Source of the DNA: Primulina eburnea
Taxonomy: Eukaryota; Streptophyta; Magnoliopsida; Lamiales; Gesneriaceae
DNA length: 64,000 nt
Assembly: GCF_022965805.1 (NCBI RefSeq)
Contig: NC_133109.1
Coordinates: forward strand, 7,851,869-7,915,868
Reading direction: 5' to 3'
The first letter of the stretch is position 1; each line of letters opens with the position of its first letter. Positions 1 to 10,730 of the stretch are shown here, piece after piece. A model generated the notes under the pieces. It was given only the letters and a program-made list of their open reading frames with translations, made no database searches and was not told the DNA's origin. Both the position numbers and the translations under genes were made by a program.

Positions 1-637
1 AAGAGGGGGTGGGCGGCTGCTATGCTAATGAAGAACCCTAGTTTTCTTTCTCTCAAAAATAATAAAACTAGAATGAAACTTGTGTGTGTGTGTTTAGGCG
101 TGTATTACTGTGTGTAAAAGTGTGTTTGTGTGTGTGTAGCGTGTGTTTTAATTAAATTAAAAGACTAACTTTTTGCTTAATTAAAATAATTATCTACTAA
201 GTAAACACTAACTCTCCTTTACCTTATAAATAAAACTCTTTAATTAAAATATAACACATACCATACTAGACTTTAAAAGTTCTAAAATCATAAACTCACA
301 AAAATAATTAATTTAGGATTCAAACTACTAACATCTCATAAAAATACAAATTTAAAATAACCCCCCCCCCCCCCCCAAACTCAACATAAAATAAAGTACC
401 ATCTTTAAAATTGCCAAAATCGTCACCGGGTCTTTTCCTCAATCCCGCTTCGAATAAACGCCTGAAACATGAGACTCGAAAAAAACATTTTAACGTGCAT
501 CACATAAACATGACCATTATTAAAATAATGCATTTAAATAAATTATGCATGGCTAAACTCATTTTAAAATTAAAATAAATGATTTAACGAATTAAATAAA
601 TGCACGGGTTATACGTGTACTGAATTTGGGCACTACA
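1..637 (-). repeat. Ty3/gypsy LTR fragment, reverse orientation, cut by window edge
   Basis: The right edge, read on the minus strand, starts TGTAGTGCCC, the same LTR start as the solo LTR at 1221 and the array LTRs at 41253-59581. Inside are the same landmarks in the same order: a GGGCGGCTGCT motif with an AACCCTA telo-box near position 10-40, TG-rich repeats, and a block around 425-480 matching the other copies. A run of 16 C lies at 361-376. No polypurine tract follows the LTR end, so this is a solo LTR or a fragment; its left end lies outside the window. Confidence 0.75.
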
Positions 638-1220
638 GATATGATGGGAGATATTGTGAGGGAAAGGGCTCAGGGGAGCCCATTTACGGGAGAAGGCCCC
701 AAAGGGAGCCCGACATCGTATTTCCATTGACATGATATGATGATATGATAAGCTCGGGCTCAGTTTACGGGTGAGAGTGTCGTTGATGTCCCCCGTCGCC
801 GGGTACCGCGGTTACACGTAGATGGATCCATCGACTGACATGATGCGAAAGTCACAGCTAATGAACGGAATTCAAATTAAAATTTTAACACGTATATGCT
901 AATATGATGATACATGCTATTACCATGTTTTGACAGGTCACGGTTACGCATACAATATGATAACATGATGAGACATGTTTTGACACGTTACGATTTTACA
1001 CGACACACTTATGTTCATGTTTTTAAGCTCATGAAATGTATGTTGATTATGTTATTTTTCACTGCTGTGTGCTACGTATAAATACTTGTTATTACTGGTA
1101 CATGTGTGTTGAGTCTTTAGACTCACTAGGCGTGTGTGATGCAGGTGAGCATTTGATCAGGGGACCGGAGGTTCCGAAAACTGAGTAGGCAGGCGGGATG
1201 TGTTGGAACACGACCCGAGG
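638..1220 (+). repeat. Remnant of a different LTR, left of the solo-LTR insertion
   Basis: This non-coding stretch lacks a recognisable gene. It carries the hairpin TGAGTCTTTAGACTCA (1110-1125) followed by GATGCAGGTGAG, the landmark found near the 3' ends of the long LTRs here, but the rest differs, so it is probably another LTR family. It ends with CCCGAGG and resumes at 3932 with CGAGGACC after the solo LTR at 1221-3931. The two parts were therefore once contiguous. Confidence 0.55.
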
Positions 1221-3931
1221 TGTAGTGCCCAAAATCAGTACACGTATGACCCATGCATTTATTTAACTATTAAATCATTTAATTAATTTTAAATGAGTTT
1301 TATTCCATGCATAAATTATGAAATGCATTATTTTAAATAATTCATGTTTATTGTGATGCACGTTAAAATGTCTTTTTCAAGTTTCATGTTTCAGGCGATT
1401 ATTCGAGGCGGGATCGAGGAAGAGACCGGTGACGATTGTGACAATTTAAAACATGGTATTTTACTCTAAGTTGAGGATGAGGCATTTTTAATAAGTTATT
1501 AAGTTTTGATATTTTAAAGTATTATTATGTATTTAGTGAATTAAGAGTTTGAAACTTGTAAAATTGGTGTGTAATTATTTTAATTGTAGAGTTTGACTAA
1601 ACTAGTGTGTGTTAAATTTTAATTAGTATTTAATTTAGTTAATTTAGCACAAATTAGCACCAATTTCTCCAAATTAAAAACACACACACGTTACACACAC
1701 TCACACACACTTACACGTTTTTACACACACTAAACACACACATTCAGATTTTCATATTTTTAAAAAGAGAGAAAATTAGGGTTCTCCTTCCCCAAGAGGA
1801 GCCGCCCCTTTATCTGATTATTTCCAGCAGGATTTTTGTCGAGTTCTTCAAATAAATCGTTGCACGATCGTTCCGGATCAACCTCGCTCTCATCTCCGCT
1901 TCGATATCGCCGGTTCGGTAACGTTTATCATCAAAAGGCACGTATATTCTGTTCTTGATGCATCGATCATGTCATAGTATGGGTTGCGTTTTTTTTATGT
2001 GTAAATCCATGTACGAAGTGTAGTAGTTTGAGCGGTTATTTGTTTGGATCGATTTTGAAGGAAGATTTTTTAATCTAAAACTCGTTTTGACTGTTCTGTT
2101 AAAAAATGCGATTTTTCTGTCGGGATTTTGAGAAAGTTTTCAACTACAAAATTGTAGAACTTTTCGATGCCTTCTATTTGATATAAAATTAGAAATTGTT
2201 GGATGAAAATTGAGTGAGTTATGACATTTTTCGTGGGACTGCTCTGTGACTTTTACGAAAATTGTGTTCTTGAAGTTTCTTTGTTGCAGGCTTCGTTGGG
2301 GATCGACGGGTGATCATTGCTGCACTTAGGTATGGTTGTTATGATGTCGGGTCAGTATTCGGTGGGTTGACTAACGTCGATAGGCACTGGTGTCCGTAAG
2401 AAGTCATAGGAGATGATTTTGATGTCAAAGCCATGTTCTTGAAAAATTACTTGCCATGAGATAAGAGTCATTGGTTTGGGACGTGTTTTGGTTTGGTGCA
2501 CTAGTATAGCATTCTAGGATGTGGTTTGGGGTGTTGATTTTGGTGCCTATTTGGTGTAGCTAAGTGGGATAAGCATAATGTAAGAAGTTGCTCGCAGGAT
2601 TCAGAAAATCGTAGTCACACAGACCCGAGCACGGACCCTGGCACGGGGTCCGTGTCTTTGTTTTTCCCTTGGTGCGCCATTACAGTGAGTACACGGACCC
2701 TTACCTGGACCTCGACACGGGGTCCGTGCTTTTGTTTCTTTCGGAGTGTATTTTCCAGAGTCTACACGGACCCTCACCCGGACCCTTACACGGGGTCCGT
2801 GTCCACCCTTATTTCCGAGCCCTTTTCACCCGAGCCTACACGGACCCCTACACGGATGCAGGCACGGGGTCCGTGTCCTTCATATTTCGGGAAGAAAATT
2901 TAATGTTTGCTTGGGGTGTGATGTCATGGGTTAGTGCAAGGATTATCAAGGTCGAGTCAAGGGAAATTGTAGAGGGTTCTAAGGAGTGTTTGAACTCGAC
3001 AGTAAGTATGATATTTACGTCTAAGTTATGCAAGATTAAGTATGCGAATTCAAGTTAGTATGTGCAGTAGCGACGGCCCCGATCGAAGTCCAATGAATCC
3101 CTCAACGCCAAGTAAGTATGTATGACGTGCAATAAAATATTTTAAGTTTTGAGGTATGCTAAATGTCTTGTGACCAAATTGAATGGGTTTGGAAGTCGGT
3201 GAACGTGGCCGAGGACCTCTCCACCCCGTTAAATTATGAACAGGTTAGATCATAGTTGTAAAGCGTTAAATTATGAACGGGGACCAACCAGCCCGTTAAA
3301 TTATGAACGGGGATCTCATGTATGTGGCAGTGGATACGTCCCTGTCAGCCCAGTACTGTGGTTTGTCTGATCAGGCGTTTATTATGTATGGGTCACTTGC
3401 TTTGAAACATCCTCTACGAAAAATGATGAAGTCATGTATGTTTTAGTATGCTCAAGTATGCAATTATGATTATGAAAGTTTCACGTGATGGCACGTCTAT
3501 GTATGTATGCAAGTTTCAAGTTATGTACGTTATATTTTTAAGATGCATGCGATTTTATTATGTAGTACTAGTTATCCCAGTTTATACGTGTTGAGTCTTT
3601 ATACTCACTAGACTTGATCGATGCAGGTGACTATATTGATGAGGAGACGGGAGGTGGCGACCAAGGGGCAGGCTTGGACTGAGTGGGAGGCTAGACCCGA
3701 GGACCGCCTACGTTATTTTAAGATTTTAAGCATGAAACATTTACACTCTGATTTTATGATTTGAATGTTAGATATTATGAGGCAGCTTTTCTTTTAGCAA
3801 ATTTTAGTTGGCGACATTGATTTCAAATATTATTTTGATGAATGATGATTGACGACCGTATGGATGTTTATATTCAAGAAAATTTTTAATTTTTCCGCAA
3901 ATTTTAAGTATGAAAAGTACAGGTCGTTACA
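1221..3931 (+). mobile_element. Solo LTR (Ty3/gypsy, about 2.7 kb) with 5-bp TSD
   Basis: Starts TGTAGTGCCC and ends GGTCGTTACA, flanked on both sides by CGAGG (1216-1220 and 3932-3936), a perfect 5-bp target-site duplication. No PBS, PPT or internal coding region is attached, so it is a solo LTR left by LTR-LTR recombination. Internally it has the features of the family: telo-box plus CCGCCCC motif (~1775-1812), a 40-nt splice-bounded island (2290-2329), a palindrome array (2619-2875), a second island (3068-3111), CCCGTT/AACGGG repeats (3225-3312) and a hairpin followed by GATGCAGGTGA (about 3590-3630). The termini show directly what it is; the family is assigned by similarity to 41253-44061. 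Confidence 0.92.
2619..2875 (+). repeat. Array of ACGGACCC...GGGTCCGT palindromic units
   Basis: Four units of roughly 60-75 bp, each with one or two ACACGGACCCT half sites followed by CACGGGGTCCGTG. Each unit can fold back on itself. Several open reading frames cross the array but they are low-complexity by-products of the repeat. The same type of array occurs in the LTRs at 9211-9325, 28528-28730, 42366-42640, 50095-50360 and 57829-58150. Confidence 0.85.
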
Positions 3932-5490
3932 CGAGGACCATTATTTTTCCGCATATTGATTCATGTTTTTGAGAGGAGTTACAAATTTTTATATGTTGGC
4001 GAAATTACGATTTTTATACGTTTACGTTTACGTTGATTTTGGATGACGTTAGTTATTTTTAAACTACTTCATTCTTGTTGGCAAATAAATATGATTATTT
4101 TAAATGTTATTTTGTAATTGCGAGCGAGTATAAAAAACATATTTCTGCACTTTTAAACGATAGATGTTTCAGGTTGTTTATGGAAGTTCGAAGATAAAAT
4201 CTTCTACGTCTCCTCTTCTTCTGTTTCCATAAAGTATCACTAAAAGACTTTGGTTATTATAGTACAACACTTGTACACACCCACTTCAGTAGGGCTTATC
4301 CTTCGCCTACTGAAACTCTTAGTTTCTCAACACAATGTAAGTGATTACAACAAAGTTTTGGAAAAGACTCTTTTCAAGATTACAAACTCTTCTCAATAAT
4401 ATGTAGTAAAGTATTTAGCTTGAAAAGATTTCGAAACCGCAGCAGCACAATATGATCAATAAAGATAAGATATTTAGAATAAAAAGTGTGCTGCTTTACT
4501 GTATGTTGAGCTTGAAGATAAGTAGCAGTTGATTATATCTCAAACTAGCGTTGAAATAATCGTTGCGTTGATAATTATAATAACGTTGTTTTCTATAAAT
4601 AGAGAAAACTTGAGTCCAATGTCTATAATCAAAAACAACTTCTGAGGCTCCTGAGTAAAATCAGCTTTAATACCTAAAAAAAGTCATGCAGAAAGTTTCA
4701 GAGTAATTAGTCTTGTTTTATACCAAAACTAGTCAGGAGCGTTAAATGTCTTTATACAGCATTAATGGTGCAAATAATGCTAGTAATAGGTAAAGTAACG
4801 GTAACATTTAAGACTGTAATGATCAAGTAAAAGACGTTAAGTTACTTCAATTGAAGCTAAGTTCTGCTTTTAAATCTAAGTTTTGCTTTAGGTTTTATAA
4901 GCCGAGTAATGCTTCGGTCAATTTATACTGTCTTCTGTACGGCCTACTGGTTTTGACTCTAATCATCACAATTAAATTAAGTCTAACACTATATATTTAG
5001 ATAATTAAATAAATAAATATAAAAGTAATTTACTATATGACATACTTAAAATTAAATAAGTTTTTGAAAATTATTTTTTTGATGAAGTTTCATGCTTATT
5101 TTTATTCCAAAAATAGTGAAAAATTTATTAAATAAAATAAAAAAGTCCATTACATTATTAATATTTTTAAATAAACTAATAAAGCACGTCAAAATTTTCG
5201 AGATGTACACAAAAATAGAGAAATTAATTTTGAAATCTTTTCAACACCTTCATAGAAACATCTCAAATTTATGGCACATCTCAAATTTATGGCATAAAAT
5301 TAGTTTTATAAGATGTAACAAGTGGAGAATTCAAAAATTTCATGGTTAACAAATGTATTATAACAGTAAACTGAACAAATATAGGGAGTGATTTAAAGAT
5401 GTTTGGAAAATATTTATCAATTTATTTTCCTATTTAGAATCCCCTATTCTTTGTAATAAAAAAGTATTTTTTTCCCCATATTTTTTAGGT
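3932..5490. other. LTR remnant followed by unclassified AT-rich intergenic DNA
   Basis: From 3932 to about 4130 the sequence continues the LTR remnant interrupted at 1220. From about 4140 to 5490 it is AT-rich, without long ORFs, RNA genes or termini I can place. A short 85-residue frame at 5092-5349 is low-complexity and not credible as a gene. Confidence 0.4.
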
Positions 5491-5840
5491 TTATGTGAGT
5501 CAAATTTGATGGCCACGTTTAACGAAGTCTTATCGAGTTGACAACACTTTGAAAATTTAGAAAAAAAAAATTATTATTAAAAAGAATAACAAGAATTATA
5601 AATAATTGAAATTGTGCTAAACTTATAATTATTTAAAATATTTATAAGATGGCGAGAAGCTTTAAGCCAGATCTTATGTGAGTCAAATTTGATGGCCACG
5701 TATTTTTATCGATGTCTTATGGAAGTTGACAAGACTTTGAAAATTTGAAAAAAAAAATATTATTGAAAAGAATAACAAGAAGTATAAATAATTGAAATTG
5801 TGCTAAACTTATAATTATTTAAAATATTATAAGATGGCGA
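5491..5840 (+). repeat. Two-copy tandem direct repeat, unit about 180 bp
   Basis: Unit 1 begins at 5491 and unit 2 at 5674, each with TTATGTGAGTCAAATTTGAT. Both carry the same order of motifs: GGCCACG, GTTGACAA, an A-run, AAGAATAACAAGAA, ATTGTGCTAAAC and AAGATGGCGA. The copies differ by scattered substitutions and short indels, so the duplication is not very recent. No coding potential is seen. Confidence 0.85.
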
Positions 5841-6456
5841 AAATTAAAATTAACGTATGTGACTGTATATATATTACTTGCTATCATGATTAAAGTTTAC
5901 TGAATCAATAGACTCACTAAGTGTGATCGATTCAGGTGAGGATGGTATTAATGGAGGACTTGATAGTTGAACTAGCTGGACTAAAGGTGCACACAACCCG
6001 ATGACCGTCGTTAATTTTTCGCAAATAAAATTATGTTTATGATTTAAGCTACTTTAAGAATTTTATGACGTTTAGTTCTTTTATGCTTTTGAAGGATTTT
6101 GAGAGATTATGATGCTTTTGTTTTTATTTTGAAAAATATTAAGTTTAGGTTTGATAGACGATTTACGATTTCATGTTTTGAATTGTGTTCTTTTGAACAA
6201 TTTAACATGTTGTATTAAATATAAAAGACGTGTTACTCCATGTTAGGAGTTAATGTTTATTATTAATTATCGAAAACGACAAAAAGTTTGCGAAAAATAA
6301 ACAAAAAAACAAAATATTTATAGTAGCTCATTCTCGATATGAAAGATAGATCCACTTGTCATAGCTGCAATTTTGACGACATAAAAACCAAGAATAGGAA
6401 GAAAAATTTGCGAGAACTTGTCATCTCTCATAGCTTTATTTTCTCGTCATGTTTAT
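5841..6456 (+). repeat. Decayed LTR 3' end and AT-rich DNA
   Basis: Around 5885-5960 there is a degraded version of the LTR landmark: a weak hairpin AATCAATAGACTCAC, then GATCGATTCAGGTGAGG, then an ACCCGATGACCG block that recalls the ACCCGAGGACCG block at the end of the other LTRs. The remainder to 6456 is AT-rich, with no gene recognised. Confidence 0.45.
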
Positions 6457-7712
6457 TGTAACGTACCGTACTTTTAACTATTTTAAAATTTGCGAAAAAC
6501 TAAAAATTTTCTTAAATACAAAATAATGTTTCAAATTTGCATTAAAATAACCTGCTCGTCTAAAAACATTTTCAATAAAAACAACCAAAACCAAGTTTGC
6601 CAAAAGTAATAATCATTTAAACATCAAAAACCATTTCATGAAAAAAACTGCATTAAAATAACCTGCTTATCTAAAAACATTTGCAATAAAAACAACCAAA
6701 ACCAAGTTAGCCAAAAGTAATAATCATTTAAACATCAAAAACCACTTCATGAAAATCAGAGTATTTGAAACATTGCATAATTTCTTATAAACATGGGCGG
6801 TCCTCGGGTTTAGCCTCCTGCTCAGTCCAAGCCGGCTCATTGGTCCCCATCCCTCGTCTCGTTAAAGTCATCTTCACCTTCATCGATCAAGTCTAATGAG
6901 TCTAAAAACTCAACATTATAAACTGGATATAACAAGTAATACGTAATAAAATCACACGCATCTTTAAAATAAAGCGTACATACTTGAAATTTGAACGCAA
7001 TAGCATAAACATTCTTGAAACTTGAACGTAGTAGCATAAACATAGACGTGACATCATCATAAGACTTTTCTTAAACATACTTGCATCATACATACTTGAG
7101 CATACTTAAAATCATTTTGCTTAGAGATATGTTTCAAAGAAAGTGACCCATACATAAATGCGCCTGATCAGACTAAACCACAGTACTGGGCTGACAGGGA
7201 AATTCCACTGCCACATACATGAGATCACCGGTCATACTTTACCGGGTGGATTGCTACCTAGTCATACTTTACCGCTTTCCAATCCTGATCTAAACCCGGT
7301 CATACTTTACAGGGGTGGAGAGGTCCTCGGCCATGTTCACCGACTTCCAAAGCCGTTCATAATTTGGTCACAAGCATTTAACATACCTCAAAAACATAAA
7401 AATATTTTCTTTTGCATGTCGAACATACTTACGTGGCGTTGAGGGATTCGTTGGATCTCGTTTGGGGCTACTGCTGCACATACTAACATGAATTCAAACA
7501 CTTATCTTTCATAGCTTAGACGTAAGTACTCGTGCTCACCACCGAAGTAAATAAATAGCTTATGACATTCTAGATCACTTGAGACTTGACCTCGTTTAAT
7601 CATCGTACTAAACCATAACATAAAACCCCAAACCAAATCCTATATTTTATATTCATAACCACAAAACAAATCATATATTTTATATTCCGATCGAATCTGC
7701 AACCATTGGTTC
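6457..7712 (-). repeat. Ty3/gypsy LTR fragment, reverse orientation, truncated
   Basis: Starts TGTAACGTACCGTAC, which reversed is the LTR 3' end (GTACGTTACA). It then follows the first ~1.2 kb of the reverse-oriented LTRs at 27439 and 41253: the GGTCCTCGGG block, the GATCGATGAAGGTGA landmark (reverse strand), the 41-nt island near 7432-7475, and divergent CCGGTCATACTTTACC repeats (7229-7312) in place of CCGTTCATAATTTAAC. It stops at 7712, where the LTR of the next element begins. It contains a 111-bp tandem duplication, units starting at 6540 and 6651. Confidence 0.75.
6540..6758 (-). repeat. 111-bp tandem duplication inside the LTR fragment
   Basis: Two adjacent copies start with CATTAAAATAACCTGCT at 6540 and 6651, and both run to ACTTCATGAAAA or a close variant. 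There are few differences between them. It is a local slippage or unequal-exchange product within the LTR, without coding content. Confidence 0.85.
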
Positions 7713-10403
7713 TGTGACGCCCCGAAAATTTGAGGTCCACGTGAACCACATGCATGCAAGTTGTTAAACTCCTTATGTATTGTATTAAATAGTTTTAATG
7801 CATGTTTATTTCATTAATTTTGGTTTTAATTCATGATTTATGAATTTGCATTATTTTTAAATTATAATATATTTAGTTGATTCACGTTAAAACGTTTTCC
7901 TCGAGTTTTATGTTTCAGGCGATTATTCGAGGCGGGATCGAGGAAATGAGACCGGCGACGATTTAGGTGATTTTAAAATGGGGTATTTTATTTCAAATCA
8001 AGAAAATGACATTTAAACGATTTATTAAAATTTAGCATTTTTAAAGCCTAATTTAATTTATTAGGCGATTTCAAGATTTTAAACTTTTCAAAAATACTAA
8101 TTTGATTAGTTGGGGATTTTAAATATTGAAAATTTGACACTTGTGCATTTTATTCTAAATTAAGGGTGCTACTTAATTAGTGGGGGATTAGTATTTTATT
8201 TAGCATGTTAATTAGTTATTAGTATTTTCATTAACCTAATTAACTCCCCTAATTATCTCTCTAATCAATACACAAACCCCCTACACGTTCTACACCCCCC
8301 ACACATGCAATCAACACTCACACACACATTTTGCATTCTCATTTTCTTGAGAAAGAAACCTAGGGTTCTAAGAGACACAGCAGCCGCCCCCTCCCTCTCT
8401 GTTTTCTCCAGCAACTTTCAGTGATTTTATTGCAAGAAATTAGTGTCACGTTTGTCCCGGATCAATCCTCGCACTTGTTCCGCTTCGGTATCGTCGTTAC
8501 GGTATTTTTAAATATCAAAAGGCACGTATAGTTTGTTCTTTCTGCATCGATCTTGTCATATTATGTGTTGTGTTATTTTTATGCGTAAAAATTCATGTGT
8601 GACGTTGTCGTTTGAGCAGAAAATGGTTTGGATCAGTTTTGAAATAATTTTTAGATCTGAAAACTCGTTTTTACTGTATTTTTAAATACTGCGACTTTTT
8701 GGTCGTGATTCTGAGAAAACTTTCAGTACGAAAATTGTAGAACTTTTTGATACATTCGATTTGACAGTAAATTCGAAATATTTGGATAAATATTGAGTGA
8801 GTTATGACGTTTTTCGTGGGACTGCTCAAACTACGTTTTCAGAAAATTATGTATTGATGTGTTCTTGAGATTTTATTGTTGCAGGCTTTGTTGGGGATCG
8901 ACGGGTGATCGTTGCTGCGTCTAGGTATGATTAGTATGATGTTGGGTTGGTATTTTGTATGCTGGTTAGTGTCGATAGGAACTTGAATTCATTAGAAGTC
9001 GTAAGAAACGATTTTGGTGTCAATTGCCACGTTTTCGAATTGTATGTGTCATAGGGTGAACGTCGGTGCTTTGGGTGTTTGTACGCATTTGGTTTGATGT
9101 TACGACATGCTAGGATGGGTCTCGGGGTGTCGGTTCATGATCCGTACAATCGAGTCTAGAATGATAAGCATTGCATGTATTGAATTTTCGTGGGTTTGCT
9201 TGTCCCGTAGGTACACGGACCCACAGACGGACCCTAGCACGGGGTTTGTGTCCACCTTTCCTTTCGAGTCTTCTCACCCGAGTCTACACGGACCCCTACA
9301 CGGAGGTAGGCACGGGGTCCGTGTCTTGCATATTTTGGGGAAAATATTTTAGCATGCTTTGAGGTTTGATGTCATGGTTTAGTGCAAGGATTATCAAGGT
9401 CGTGTCATGGGAAATTTTAGAATTTCCTAAGTAGTGGTCGAACCCGAGAGTAAGTATGATTTCTACGTTAAGTTATGCACGTTAAGTATGCAAATTCATG
9501 TTAGTATGTGCAGCAACGTCCCCAGTCGAAGTCCAACGAATCCCTCAACGCCAAGTAAGTATGTCGACGTGCAAAAGAAAATATTTTAAGTTTTTGAGGT
9601 ATGCTAATTGTCTCGTGACCAAATTATGAATGGGTTTGGAAGTCGGTGAACGTGGACGAGGACCTCTCCACCCCGTTAAATTATGAACGGGTTAGATCGT
9701 GGTTGGAAAGCGTTAAATTATGAACGGGGACCAACCAGCCCGTTAAATTATGAACGGGGATCTCATGTATGTGGCAGTGGATACGTCCCTGTCAGCCCAG
9801 TACTGTGGTTTGTCTGATCAGGCGTTTATTATGTATGGGTCACTTGCTTTGAAACATCCTCTACGCAAAATGATGAAGCCATGTATGTTTAAGTATGTTC
9901 AAGTATGCAAGAATGTTTAAGAAAAGTTTATGGCACGTCAAAGTAAGTATGTACGTACGTTCAAGTTTTACCTTGCAAGTTCAAGTTTAAAGTATGTATG
10001 TCTTATTTTAAAGTTGCATGTGATTTTATTACGTAGTACTCGTTATTTCCAGTTTATATGTGTTGAGTCTTTAGACTCACTACACTTGATCGATGCAGGT
10101 GAGTATGTTGATGAGGAGACAGGAGGTGGCGACCAAGGGGCAGGCTTGGACTGAGCGGGAGGCTAACCCGAGGACCGAAAAGTTTATGTTTTTACGCAAA
10201 TGTTAATTTTACTCTGATTTCTTGTTTCGAGGGAAATACTTTGAGCACACCTTTCGTGAGAAAACTTTATTTAAGCTATTTTGAGCAACCATATCTTATG
10301 GTGGACTTGGTTGAGTTATTTTATGGAAGACATTGAAAGCATTTTTACATTCAAGAAAATTTTTAATTTTTCCGCAAATTTTGAGTACGAAAAGTACGGT
10401 ACG
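7713..10403 (+). mobile_element. 5' LTR of an older Ty3/gypsy element, interrupted near its end
   Basis: Starts TGTGACGCCCCG and runs to ...AAAGTACGGTACG at 10403. Its last bases (TTACA, 17740-17744) lie beyond a 7.3-kb insertion and are followed directly by a primer-binding site at 17747, so this is a genuine 5' LTR. It is the same subfamily as the solo LTR at 27439-30954. Landmarks: telo-box and CAGCCGCCCC (8360-8390), 40-nt island (8885-8924), ACGGACCC array (9211-9325), 41-nt island (9514-9554), CCCGTT/AACGGG repeats (9672-9760), 46-nt island with hairpin (10053-10098). Confidence 0.88.
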
Positions 10404-10480
10404 TGTAGTATCCCGATGCCTAATTTGAGTTAATTATTGGATTAATTGTATTTCGGTGGGATCGGAAGGACCGAACCGGG

Positions 10481-10716
10481 TTCGGATCGTCCGAAGTTGG
10501 TTCGGATCGTCCGAAGTGGGTTCGGATCGTCCGTTCTGTTCGGAGTCAGACGAGTCATGTCATGTCAGAGTTCGGATCGTCCGATCAGGGTTCGGATCGT
10601 CCGAAGACAGGTGGCTGGACACGTGGAAGACATGCAATGTTCGGATCGTCCGAAGTGGATCGGATCGTCCGAAGTGTACCGGATCGGAGCGTCCGAAGTG
10701 GATCGGATCGTCCGAT
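10481..10716 (+). promoter_or_regulatory. Nine-copy palindrome array upstream of the LTR TATA box
   Basis: Copies of TTCGGATCGTCCGAA or one- to three-base variants start at 10481, 10501, 10521, 10571, 10591, 10640, 10659, 10683 and 10702. The core CGGA-TCG-TCCG is an inverted repeat. The last copy ends 7 bp before the TATAAAT box. Position suggests an enhancer-like set of factor sites in U3; this is inference. The 3' LTR repeats it 5992 bp downstream. Confidence 0.85.
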
Positions 10717-10723
10717 CGTTGTC

Positions 10724-10730
10724 TATAAAT
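10724..10730 (+). promoter_or_regulatory. TATA box of the LTR promoter
   Basis: TATAAAT lies directly after the palindrome array and about 1.1 kb before the gag-pol start, which would place the U3/R boundary about 30 bp downstream. The start site itself cannot be seen. Confidence 0.7.

Noticed and set aside
5092..5349. Possible small lysine-rich gene
   Set aside because: Low-complexity AT-rich frame with a local repeat and no supporting promoter or homology.
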